From Haliclona indistincta (lineage: Eukaryota; Porifera; Demospongiae; Haplosclerida; Chalinidae): DNA of 64,000 bases. The stretch spans positions 5,073,294 through 5,137,293 of the forward strand of contig OZ024790.1 of the NCBI GenBank assembly GCA_964017065.1, in the 5' to 3' direction. The position numbers and the translations under genes were made by a program. Shown one piece after another: positions 44,811-55,195 of the stretch. Under the pieces are notes generated by a model, which ran no database searches, was not told where the DNA came from, and was given only the letters and a program-made list of their open reading frames with translations. The first letter of the stretch is position 1; each line of letters begins with the position of its first letter.

Positions 44811-46254
44811 TAGTCTCGTCCCCAGACCACACCCCCTCGCTTAATTGCTCGTGAGAGGGTCTGGTGGCTTTCTTGGGCCAGGAAGTAACTTTTTCCCCGG
44901 AATGTCTGGGGTAGAATCTGATTGGTCAGAACGCTAACTCTTACGTAATACAAACCACATCGATAGAATCATAGATACAGTATACCAACAGGGATTAGCA
45001 ACGCCAATACATTTTGTATTACGAGCTGATTTACATCCTCGTTACGGGTTAAATATTAACCGTTGCCTTGCAACGAGCTCGTTGCTAAGCTAGCTCTTGA
45101 CGACCGTGCTAAGAAGAGTCACTGGCTCGGCACGTTGTCGAGCTCTGGTGATTGACTAGAACGTTCTGTCTACACTTTGATAGTAAAGGCGACTTGAGTA
45201 CTGTTTCGTTTTGATCGCTAACCGGCGAAGTGGTTGTTGGTTGCCCTACAAGCGTTGTAAAACGCTGACAAGCAGCTTGTTTACTTTGCTGAAAAGTGGT
45301 TCTGTACCTGTTACTAGTTTTTAGCTGTGCTTCGGTCCATTCTTTGCTGATAACATGTTAGTTCGTACATGTCCTCGTGAGAATAGCGCAGTTTCTATTC
45401 TCGATCTCACACAGTGTAGCGCTAGCGCACTAGACAAGCTGAGCCGTTCAGCCGTACGGTACGGGTTTTTCTGTACCTTTTCTGACAATAGATACACTCT
45501 GGCTGATCTTGTTTTCAGTTTATCCTCGAGAAGAAAGGCTGTTCTATGAGAATAACTGTGCTGAAAGAAGATCTTGCTTTTAACATCGGTTTTGTCGTGC
45601 TTTGAATCCTTCGTTGTACTGACAATTTCCTGCTTTCGCGCTACAGCAGTCCTATCAACACACGCGATTTGTCAAGCCATGATATTTGGCGGGCACTACC
45701 CTTCGCACGCTGTGCTCTAACACGTTGGAAATTTAACCCGTAACACGGATGTAGTTGAAATTCCTGTCCGTTGCTAATCCCTGTGAGTATATTGTATCTA
45801 TGATAGAATGATGGCGGTCAAGATACATGTACCTCGATACGGCGACTGTAGTCTTTTTCCTGACATTCTCGAGCCGCGTGTTTATGGATTGCAGTGCAAC
45901 TGCAGTCTTAGCTCCTTTTTCGATGTCAGAGAAGCACGTTCGACAAGCGTACGTAGGATCGTCGTACGATCCGTGTTCAAGCTCAATCATCTCTATGTAG
46001 TTCTTCAAGTCTTGAGAACATTTGTCCAGACGTCTTCGCCTTCGCAGATTGTCTCCCTCGTTCAACGAGCAACTACATACGAGACACTTGTGTGTAGCAG
46101 CCATTTTCCTTTTTGCAGGTGCAAATACTAACATTTATACATATTCATTAGTGTTACGTAACTCTCGTACACGAAAAGCCCAAGAAAGTGCAACTAAAGC
46201 CACCAGACCCTCTCAGAAGCAAAGCGGAAGAGGTGTGGTCTGGGAACGAGACTA
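44811..46254. mobile_element. 1444-bp TIR transposon nested in the palindrome
   Basis: TAGTCTCGTCCCCAGACCAC at the left and GTGGTCTGGGAACGAGACTA at the right are terminal inverted repeats, with subterminal GGTCTGGTGGCTTT blocks. CACCAGCCC at 44802-44810 and 46255-46263 is a perfect 9-bp target duplication, verified because the uninterrupted site exists in the left arm near 39826. An inner inverted repeat (about 44972-45052 against 45725-45805) suggests a further nested or rearranged core. Confidence 0.9.
45733..46134 (-). CDS. Cys-rich N-terminal fragment of transposon protein
   Basis: ORF of 133 codons from ATG 46134. It has KCLVCSCSLNEGDNLRRRRR, then about 40 residues on YACRTCFSDIEKGAKTAVAL: a probable zinc-binding C-x2-C...C-x2-C module with a basic patch. 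Compare YICRPCNRKF in the related element at 19848-22952. It loses sense after IIDTIYSQ, where the inner inverted repeat begins, so it is truncated. Probably encodes the DNA-binding start of the transposase; the superfamily is not known to me. Confidence 0.45.
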   Translation of the reverse strand: MLVFAPAKRKMAATHKCLVCSCSLNEGDNLRRRRRLDKCSQDLKNYIEMIELEHGSYDDPTYACRTCFSDIEKGAKTAVALQSINTRLENVRKKTTVAVSRYMYLDRHHSIIDTIYSQGLATDRNFNYIRVTG

Positions 46255-46386
46255 CACCAGCCCCACCTTCTCAGTATACTGAACCCGCCCAATGATAGTT
46301 ACAAACCGAGAACCCTAACACCGCAGTGCCGTGAGGGTTCCCGTATTTTCTTGCGTATCAATCGGAGAAAAGTTTCCGAACCGGGT

Positions 46387-47178
46387 GGACAGGGAGGGGC
46401 TCGTGTTAGTAGGGACAGGGAGGGGCTTATGTTAGTAGGGATAGGGAGGGGCTTATGTTAGTAGGGACAGGGAGGGGCTCGTGTTAGTAGGGACAGGGAG
46501 GGGCTTATGTTTCAGTGCGTGGGCGAGCTCTAGTATTGCTCAAGCCCATAGTGCTGAACTCTCATCTTCAGTCGGCACTGCTGCTAGCCTCAAAGTTGTT
46601 TTGTCTTTATAATTTTTTTAGAGTCTGGAAATGGAACATCCATGAGCGGCAACTTAACTTTAGTAGCGAAGTCATTTGTTATCTCATTTGCTTTTTCTTT
46701 CACCTTCACCATGTTTCTCTGAGAATGCCCTGTTCTTCATCGTATGAAGTTCAATGCCAGCGGCATTGAAATATTCAACTTCTACCTGTAAGTCACAATG
46801 CCCACATATGTAGAATGCATTGAACACAGCTCCTTGAACTGAACTCAGAGAATCTATACTAGCTAGGGTCCACAATGGAAAAGTGAAAGTCGGAGAATCT
46901 ATCCTTTACTGCAGTTACAAACAACACTATACCAATAACTGCACATTCAAAGTTGTTGCTCTGCACTCGCTAGCTGAATTCGGAAACTTTCGTGACCTTT
47001 GACCTAGGCATAGCAGTAAGACAGAGGCTAGGCTTACTAACTGTATTTTCATTGGTAAACAGCGCCTTTTGAACCTTTGTGTGCTAATCGTAAACTTGAA
47101 TTGAAGACATTCGCGCGCGCGGGAAATAACACTTATATACGACACGCCCCCATTCGCACGTGTGTGATCAGACTGGAC
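46387..47178. other. Resumed 3' flank of copy C and 5' flank of copy D
   Basis: The 26-bp minisatellite continues to about 46508, followed by sequence matching the 3' flank of copy A up to about 46770. The last 300 bp before copy D is unlike the type-1 and type-2 flanks apart from a shared GACACGCCC motif. Confidence 0.65.
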
Positions 47179-49774
47179 ATGACTGAGTTGAGCATATCTG
47201 GTGAGCTTGCCTTGTTATGCAGTGTTACTAGTAATGTTGTCCTCCTCGTATAGTGAACGATCTGTCCGCTCGACGCCGCTATGTAGCAGCAGGAGTGACG
47301 TCATCATCAGCTACACGTGAAGATGGTTAACATAGTAGCTGGTTGTAGTATGACGATCCTCTCTCCCCTTCAGCCATTCCTCACCAACTGCTAGCCAAGA
47401 TTGACCAGGTCCTCTCACTAGCTCACACTCACAACCTTCCTACGGTTACACCCACTCAAGTACTCAACCATCTTGACCTTGCTTACAACTATGGTCGGCT
47501 GGTCCCACACACACCAGCACTGGACGAGTATGGCAGAGCTTACAAGAGGTACTTGGATAGTTTAGCAGAGGGAGAGGAAGACAGGACGAGAGAGGAGTAG
47601 AAGAAATGTGAACAATGCTCAGGTACAGCATCATGTTATAATCAGCTCATGATGTCCCCTCTCGATCCTTTCAGAGCAGGCAGTTGAAGAAGCTGTGAGG
47701 AACTGTGAGCTGGTGAAGAGGAGAGAGCAGAAGGAAGAGGATACAGTGACTCTTGAGGAACTAGAGAAGCAACGTGTTGAAGCATTGAAGCTAGTGGAGA
47801 AGGAGAGGGAGATTGTGGAGCAGGAGAGAGCTGTGTATGAGAGTATTGCAGACAAGATCAGTAAGAGACACACGTCACACAATATACTGATGTACTAATG
47901 TACTCACACAGAGAAACTCAAGAGTGATTTACATGATGCCATGTATAATTTCGATGTGGAGTTCACTGCAACAATGAGAGACTTGAAGACAAAGAGGTTC
48001 ACTAACCTTGGGAGACAGGAGCAGCTGAATGAGAGATTATGCAATCTTGAGAACAGTGTGATAGAGCAACGAGTACAGGAGACAGAAGTGAGAGAATGTT
48101 TGAGAGAAAGCATGTCAGAGTTGAAGGAGTTAAAGGATCGATGGAGAACATTGTCAACATTGATCAATCATGAACAACACTGGATTGATACAATAGGCAA
48201 GGTGAGTGAGTGAGTGAGCTAGTGAGTAGACGAGCGAGTGTGAGTGACACTCTTTCTCTCTCATTCATAGAAGTACTATGATGTGTTCTCAGAGCTCAAT
48301 ACTGCAGACCAGGACACACACTTAGAGGCAGCCATCAGTATCTTGGACACTACGGAAGGTGTGGCTAGCTGAGACACTATACTAGCATGTACTGTGATGG
48401 TCTGTTCAGAGTGTATACAGCTAGTCACAGAGGATGCAGTCAACAAGAAGAGGCGTGGCCTTGAGGAGGGACAACAGGAGTGGAGTGATGTGAAGCTACA
48501 GTACTTGCTACAGCTACGACACTCCATTGTAACGTGTGTGTGCATACACAAGATGAGAGATGAGGAAAGCAGTGAGAGTCATGATAAGGTACCAACCTGA
48601 CTCACCCTGCCTGCTGCACTGTCTCTCTCTATTATCAGAGACTGGGTGAGCTATTTGAGGAGCTATCAGTCGTCAGTGATCAGATACACTCACTCAACCC
48701 TCTCATTGAACTGGTCACAGTAGAGACTGTTTGTGAGTGATAATTTACATTGTTCTACTTCAACTTTTTGCGCATTTAGATGAGTCTACAGTTCAGAGTG
48801 TTTCCCAGGCTAGCCGTGGTGTGGGCGTGGCAAACACTAGTATCCATGGTATTGTCTGTAAGAGTCATCAAACAGCACAGACAGATCAGGAGACAGATTG
48901 TGAGCCAGTGATGATTGAGGAGAACGAAATGACGGCTGAGGAACATGATGAGAGCGTGGATGAGAATGTGCTAGGAGAGAATGAGGACCAGGACGAGAAT
49001 GAGGAGGAAGAGAATGAGTCAGAGAGTGAGGACAGGAATGAGTCCGAGAGTGAGGACTGGAATGTGTCCGAGAGTCAGGACTGGAATGAGTCCGAAAGTG
49101 TGGACAAAGATTTTGATGAAGAGGTAGGCAGTGTTTTAGCTTTTATTCTTTATCGTTCCTAATAATCTATTGTGCAACAGCAGATTACGACTGACCACAC
49201 CCAAACAGTGAATACTGAAGAACCTGTTGATGCAGTAAGGTCTGAACCATCTGAGGAAGGTAGTTCATCTCAATCTCTTTCAAGCAAGTCACACCAGAGC
49301 CCAGACTGCCCTTACTCTGCAACAAAGCATCGAGTCTTAAAACGTCACATCCGTTCTCACTCCTTCAGTAGACAAACGCACATTCAATCAGTAACTGATC
49401 AAGTTAAAGCCAAATGTCGAACTGGTCATTTCCAAACCAAGAGGTTGCACCAATGCCTACACTGTTCCTATTCTACCAAAAGAACTGACCATTTGAATAG
49501 ACACGTTCGTATCCATACTGGAGAGAAACCGTACTCATGTACAGAATGTGGCAAGTGCTTCACTCAGCTTTCAAATCTCCAAGTACATAACCGCACCCAT
49601 ACTGGAGAGAAGCCATACCCATGTGCTGAATGTGGAAAGTGCTTCACTACTCTTTCAGATCTCCGAGTACATAACCGCACCCATACTGGAGAGAAACCAT
49701 ACTCATGCAAGGAATGTGGGCGGAGCTTTAATAACTCTTCAAACTACAGTAGACACATGCGTACAATGCATTGA
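47179..49774 (+). pseudogene. Zinc-finger copy D (early stop)
   Basis: Layout as copy A, subtype 1, with a different short first exon (47179-47200, MTELSIS). Exon 2 (47374-47622) contains an in-frame TAG at 47598-47600 where A and C have TTG Leu or a neighbouring sense codon; all other exons read open. The acidic exon (48780-49123) has four ESESED-like units. The finger exon (49181-49774) has four fingers, the last CKECGRSFNNSSNYSRHMRT. Reinitiation or a polymorphic stop is possible, so the pseudogene status is provisional. Downstream lies a relic finger and the receptor gene on the opposite strand. Confidence 0.65.
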
Positions 49775-49798
49775 ACTTGTCGTGTTATGTTACATCAA

Positions 49799-49885
49799 TG
49801 TCCTCATTGTTCCTATATACGTTACTAAATATAGCCCAGCAACTTTGCAACAACACATCCATACTCATACTGGAGAGAAGCCATG
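49799..49885 (+). pseudogene. Relic zinc finger downstream of copy D
   Basis: CPHCSY followed by a 4-bp insertion, then (in shifted frame) TKYSPATLQQHIHTHTGEKP and TGA. It lies 25 bp beyond the stop of copy D. The counterpart after copy F (61552-61635) lacks the insertion. Confidence 0.75.
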
Positions 49886-50127
49886 AGGTGTGGGAAGTAC
49901 TTTTACTGAAAATTCCACTCAGTCTTAATAATTTCCTTCAAAAAACTTTCTTATTTTTCTAGCTGTGTTGTCACAATGAGGGAGTTACGTAACACAAAAT
50001 CGGCATCAACAGTACTGCTGTTTTCATACGAAGCCCAAAAGCATGATTATTATCAGATACTGCATGATTTTAAAACAAAAATTTGTTATAGTACAAGTCA
50101 GTGTGGGTGAGTAGTGTATAGTGAAAG

Positions 50128-52221
50128 TCACACTCTTGGTGGAGGAAGTGGAGCGTAGGCTGGACATTGCTGTATAGCAATCACTTGTCTGGTAGCAACC
50201 TCATCATAGAGTGGGTCAGCCACTATGGGTGGTGCCATGAGACTGAGTGGGCTGGAGGACAGCTCACTGCAGCTGGCTGCTTCTTCTAGTTCCTTCTGTT
50301 TACGCTTGGCATTGATTTCAGCTGCAGCAGAGATTGACCAACAAAAGTGGTAAAGCAATACACATGAGAGTGATGTGATACAAACACTAAATCTTTGTGA
50401 TGAGAAAACAAAGTAGGAGTCCAGTATGTGTTTAATACCATGCATACAGATGTAAAATGTTCTCAATCTTACCGATTTTGTGCTTTTTAGCTTTTCCTCT
50501 ATAGCGCACTAGACATGCTATCATGATCATTATCACACATGCTGCTAACACAGTGATTCCAACCACTGTAACTATCATTGGTAGCATTAGACCAAGGTCA
50601 TCACCGGTGGTCCTATCTGGTGCTCCTACTAGCCTCACTGTGGCTGATACCATACTTGATAATGACAGTACTGTTGAGAGAAACCATAAGACATAGTTTA
50701 CTATAGTATTATAATAATACCTGTGGTTGAAGAAGGTATTGATACTGATCTGTGTGTAGTAATGGAAGTGGTTTGTTGAAGTGATGGTTTCTCAGTAACT
50801 GTGATGAGGGAGTTTCCAATAGCTGCTATTCTGTGGTCCACCACATCACTGCCGTTAATGTCAGACACCATTACCCTGTAGACTCCTGGAGGGAGATCAC
50901 CAGCACAGTCACTGGCAGACAGAGAACTGCCCTCTCTGTGGGCTACTGTTTCCTGTACTCGGTTGCCCATGGCGTCAGTGAAACTGATGTGACATCCTAT
51001 GGCAGTAGTCCCTTGCGCAAACCAACACGTCACACAATGCTTGTTCTGAAACACTCTGGTTGTGACATTCTGCACATGAAACGTACCTAACGATAGCGTG
51101 GTAGTAAACTCACTTCATTGCAGTGTGCACTTACTGATTTGAATTGTATCTGACTCAGTAGCTCCAGCCTCATTCTCTAGTGCTACCATTGCAGTGTAGT
51201 GACCGCCAAACATCAGATACTTAGTCAAGTTTACCATCATGGACATCAGTGTGTTTGTTTTAGGAGAAAGATAAGACATCATCGCAATCAACAATTGACT
51301 GTGGTACCCTTAGAGGACAATTCAGAGACACAACTGATCCTAAACTGTTGTTCAAGATATGTTGCTTGGACGAGTAGCAATACACTTCATGTCAACCTAC
51401 AGTAAAAGAGCTGGATTATCAATTTCACAGCGGAATATCAACCAAATGTACCTGGAAACATGCATGTGTGAAAACAAAACACTCCAGATCTACTTACCTG
51501 AAATGTTTGAACAGATGTCGGAGTGGTGGGCGAAAAGACAAGTGTGGAATCAACCCAACACTCCTCTGGAGCTGAAATACACAAACAAAACCTACTTCAA
51601 TAAACTGTTCTCAACAATAGTCGAATTGAAATTGCAGCAACAATGGAGAATATTTACTACGCTACAATAGGAACTGCTGTACTATTCATTGGTATAGCTA
51701 ATTTCTAGTAATACTTTATCCAAACCTTTGTAATAGTCTGGTTGATTAGATATGAATCTCCAATCCCTACTCTGTTATTAGCAGTGATATTGAAATGGTA
51801 GCTAGTGCAGATGTCAGGAGCTGTGTATAAGAGGTCAGTTGTGGTTGTAGTGATGGAGGTGTTGCTTGCACCATCTGCAGAGGTGATGGTTATGGAGTAG
51901 TTAGGCACTCCAGCAAGAGTGAAGGAGGTGTAAAGCTCAGCTGTAGAGCTGTACTATTGTACTGGACCAGTTGTACATCTTTCACCACCTCAAGCCTCCC
52001 TATAAGAATATAATTCTGTAATAAGTGTGCATCATGTTACAGACCTTGGACTCTAAGATAAGCGAGCAAACTCGACACAGCAGTTCCATGGAAAGGGAGT
52101 AGCAAGCAGCCAATGTTGATGTTATCATTGATCTGTTGACCTAGTACACTGAGCTGGTATGATACTTGCGGTGAGCTGATCACTGGCGTGTGAGGTGTGA
52201 TGCCGTGGCCACTGAACTCGT
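50128..52221 (-). CDS. FN3-containing single-pass receptor, frameshift in FN3
   Basis: Exons from 3' to 5': 50128-50321 (cytoplasmic tail), 50473-50670 (transmembrane), 50721-51086, 51135-about 51270, 51726-51999 (FN3) and 52045-about 52221; phases join except in the FN3 exon. That exon switches frame between LSFTPPS and TLAGVPNYSITITS; its length (274) is one base short. The extracellular part contains an FN3-like strand pattern (SYHFNITANNRVGIGDSYLI), an Ig/FN3-like end (GGHYTAMVALENEAGA) and a region with a Cys pair. The membrane span is LPMIVTVVGITVLAACVIMI, and the tail has PLYDEV and a Pro-rich end. No signal peptide exon was found. Opposite strand to the zinc-finger genes. Sponge adhesion/receptor-type protein; ligand unknown. 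The FN3 lesion may be real or a sequencing error. Confidence 0.6.
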
Positions 52222-53283
52222 TGGCATGTCACATGTCAATTGATACAGTACAAGCTGTAGCATGCACTCATTATGGCAATAATTTTACATAGTTTTTAAT
52301 GATAATAATATCATAGATGATAATAATGATGATTATTATTATGACTTGCTGTACATGCTCAAATTTTCACATCCACCGAGGCATAACCCGCACCAACGGC
52401 GCATTTTTACTACTGCAGTTTTTAATGAATCATGCAAAACTTAATGTGTGTTGTGCATGAAACGCCCTTTGCACATGCGCAATAGCTAGATAAAAACTTA
52501 TTTAACTAGCTATTGCATTGACATGCTTTGTTAAAATTGCAGTAGCTACATCATTCAGCCACTGTCTTGAATTGCCGTATGAAATTATCTATGAAATTGA
52601 AGATTTATGATCTCCTATTACCCCTTGCAAACTGCTCCACAAGCTCATTCTGGTACTCTTATTGAATTTTCTGATACTTTCATTTTTATTGCTAATAGTG
52701 ATATTGATACAACAAATTGACTTGATACAACTGTACGACTGTATTAACAGTGCAACTTACATGAAAAATTGACTTGCATTGAAACATTTGTATTGATGAT
52801 GTTGATGATCACAGCATAATGTTTATATACACTGACTCATCAGTAGTGAGTTCTGACACTAGTCCGGCTCCATCTCTCTCCTGCATCTTCTGATCTCAGT
52901 GTCATAATTGTGTAGTGAGGGGAAAGCTTGTTTTCAGCTGGAGCACCGAATGAGCAGATGCCTCAGTGGAATGACACCATATCTACAAACACAACTATCC
53001 TCCATTCCACAAACTATCAACCATTCCACAAACACAGCAACTGCAGATGCATGTATGCATAATTTCTGTACAGCAATCACAATGGTTATACAATCAGAAG
53101 CCAATCAGTGCTGATCACAATTCAACTGGGCGAGATAAGTAGCTTCCGTAGCTTGCTTACACAATGTTGTGATAGTATCATCCCATCACGCGGCAATATC
53201 GTTATTTCAAAACAATGATTATTACTGAATTTGTGAAAAAGTATTGCAAAATAAAAAAAAACAACTCTACTACATCATAGTAG
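52222..53283. other. Intergenic, repeat traces only
   Basis: AT-rich. ACATGCGCAATAGCTAG at about 52475 with its inverted partner CTAGCTATTGCATTGACATG is a small hairpin repeat also seen near 11462. The missing 5' exons of the receptor should lie here, but I could not identify them. Confidence 0.45.
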
Positions 53284-54833
53284 TCACATAAATGTATTCT
53301 GAATAGTGTCACTCAGTTCTTTCTCTCCTACATAGATAGATCGTAGCACAGTGACAAGAGTAGCCCAGTTGGCTGGGCTCTATGGAGTAGACTGCTGCTG
53401 CCAGTATGTGAACACATCACTAAAGCACTCAAGAGGATCTCCACGACGATGCTTCTCAATACCATCTAGAACACCCATACTGATCTCAAGAGACACACCC
53501 ACTCTCCTCCACTTGGCAGGTATCTTGCTAGCTACTGATTCCATAAACTGGAATTGTGATATTGTATCAGTGCCTGCACAGACAAATAGAATACAATACC
53601 AGTGACATCATGACATGCACCAACTGTTAGCTCACCAGTTGGAGGAGGAGTGTGAGTGATGGAGGGAGACTGAGCAGTGGCTGATGCTGAGGCAGAGACT
53701 ACATGAAATAGACCAATCTGTGTCAAGCATATTTTTATCTCACCAGGAGGAAGCGATTGTGGTGTAGCAGTGGCTGATGAGGCAGAGACTGTGCTGGCTA
53801 CAACAATAGATACACTATAATACTAACATGCTGATCATCATCTACCCCACTCACCATCTGGTGCTGCCAGCTATGCCAGCATCCCATCATCAGAGCATGG
53901 ACAAGAAGCAATATCTGGTCTAACAGAGCAGGTGAGCTGGGCTGGAGAGAAGGCAGTGTCTGCTATACAAGCATGAGGAATGAATTCACAAGTCTTGAAG
54001 GGACAGAAGAACCCATCAGTGAACACAATTTGCTTTGTATCAAGGTGACGCTGTTTGCAGACTGTAGCTATGGCATGGTGGATGGCAGCTCTGATATGTG
54101 GAGCAGCTGACAAGTGGCCATTGAAGTGAACTGCAAGCCAAGCATGGCACTCTACTAGTTGCACCAATCCTCCCCCGACCTTGCATTCAAGATGAACTGC
54201 GTTACAACCAAGAATTTTTTTAAAATTAAAAAGTTTCTCATCGAAGAGCAAAGCCACTACTAATGCAGAGAACATACCAAGAGGTATTACCCTGGTGCGA
54301 CAGAGAAGAACAAGAGGTGGAAGCTTTACAGCAAGCGGAGAAATATTTCTGCAGGTAGGAAGGATGGAAGGAATGAAAAACAGCTTCTCTCCATCGATAC
54401 ACACGGGTGCTATGATTAGGAGATGCTTTAGATGGACAGGAAGTCGTCCACTGAGTAACTACACTTCCCCTCCTCATTCACTCGATACTTGGAGCACGGC
54501 GATATCTACTGGCTTCTTGTTAAACAACCCTTGGTCCCGCAGCCTTCGTACCAATGCCATGTGCTCTGAAAGAAGAGGATACTGAGAGGGAATGGGGTGG
54601 AGATCGATGATGCCAAGATTCAATATTTCTGTGACTTCACTGAGAATGGCCTGAGCATCAGTGAAGACCAGGTGAGGAGCGGCATCTTTGAAATACAAGC
54701 AGAGAGCAGCACCATCAAGAAATACTAGTGCTGCCATCACATCCTCCTCTCCCATACTGAGAGACTTTCCTCCTAACTCTATGCACTCTGCCACACCTAG
54801 GACACTCCGACCCTCCTCGAGATTATTTACCAA
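53284..54833 (-). pseudogene. Partial, decayed copy of the ankyrin-GTPase-death gene
   Basis: Matches the COR-like part and death-domain exon of the gene at 880-6554. Lesions seen by alignment: a 1-bp insertion near 54494, a compensating 1-bp deletion near 54438, TAG for TGG at 53871-53873, and TAG for CAG in the death domain (53380-53382). The ankyrin repeats and the GTPase P-loop are absent. The copy stops abruptly at 54833, where the type-2 flank of copy E begins. Linker exons are reduced to two or three short ones (53630-53800). Confidence 0.88.
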
Positions 54834-55195
54834 ATGTCTCTATCAAGTCAGGTTGTAGGCAGCAGTACCTTAATGCTGGACGACACTAAGATCATGACTT
54901 CTGTGTTGCGAAAGAGACAAAAAAAGATTTAGTACAGAGCTCCAGAAACTGTTTTAAATTCCGCGCGCATGTTTGGGAAATAGAACGCATGCCCACATTT
55001 TTAAGTCAACTTGACACGTGGGCGTCCGTTGGATTGCAAGTGTTTCGCTTCAGCGTTTTTGTATCGTGTTCCTGCAAGAATTGCGTGGCGCTCGTGCCTC
55101 TTTGTTATCTTCCCTCTAGTTTTGGTCTTACCGACAACTCTCCGTTCGCGGAGGCAAGAAATAAGAAGAAGAAGTAGTCAGAGCGAGAGTCAGAG
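54834..55195 (+). promoter_or_regulatory. Type-2 5' flank of copy E
   Basis: As the flank of copy B, with about 156 bp inserted at 55020-55175 (ending in an AAGAAGAAG run). Confidence 0.55.

Larger units (their letters stand above)
39699..46386. mobile_element. Giant palindromic (fold-back) element
   Basis: Ends ACCCGGTTCGGAAACTTTTC (39699) and its exact reverse (to 46386) continue inward as inverted arms of roughly 2-2.3 kb. The centre is made of tandem units of about 100 bp (GATCTTGAGACTAAAGTGCA). No gene in the arms. GGACAGGG occurs on both sides (39690-39697, 46387-46394) and could be an 8-bp target duplication, although the minisatellite target makes this uncertain. The right arm carries a nested 1444-bp transposon; the centre holds a scaffold gap. 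Inserted in the 3' flank of copy C. Confidence 0.85.
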
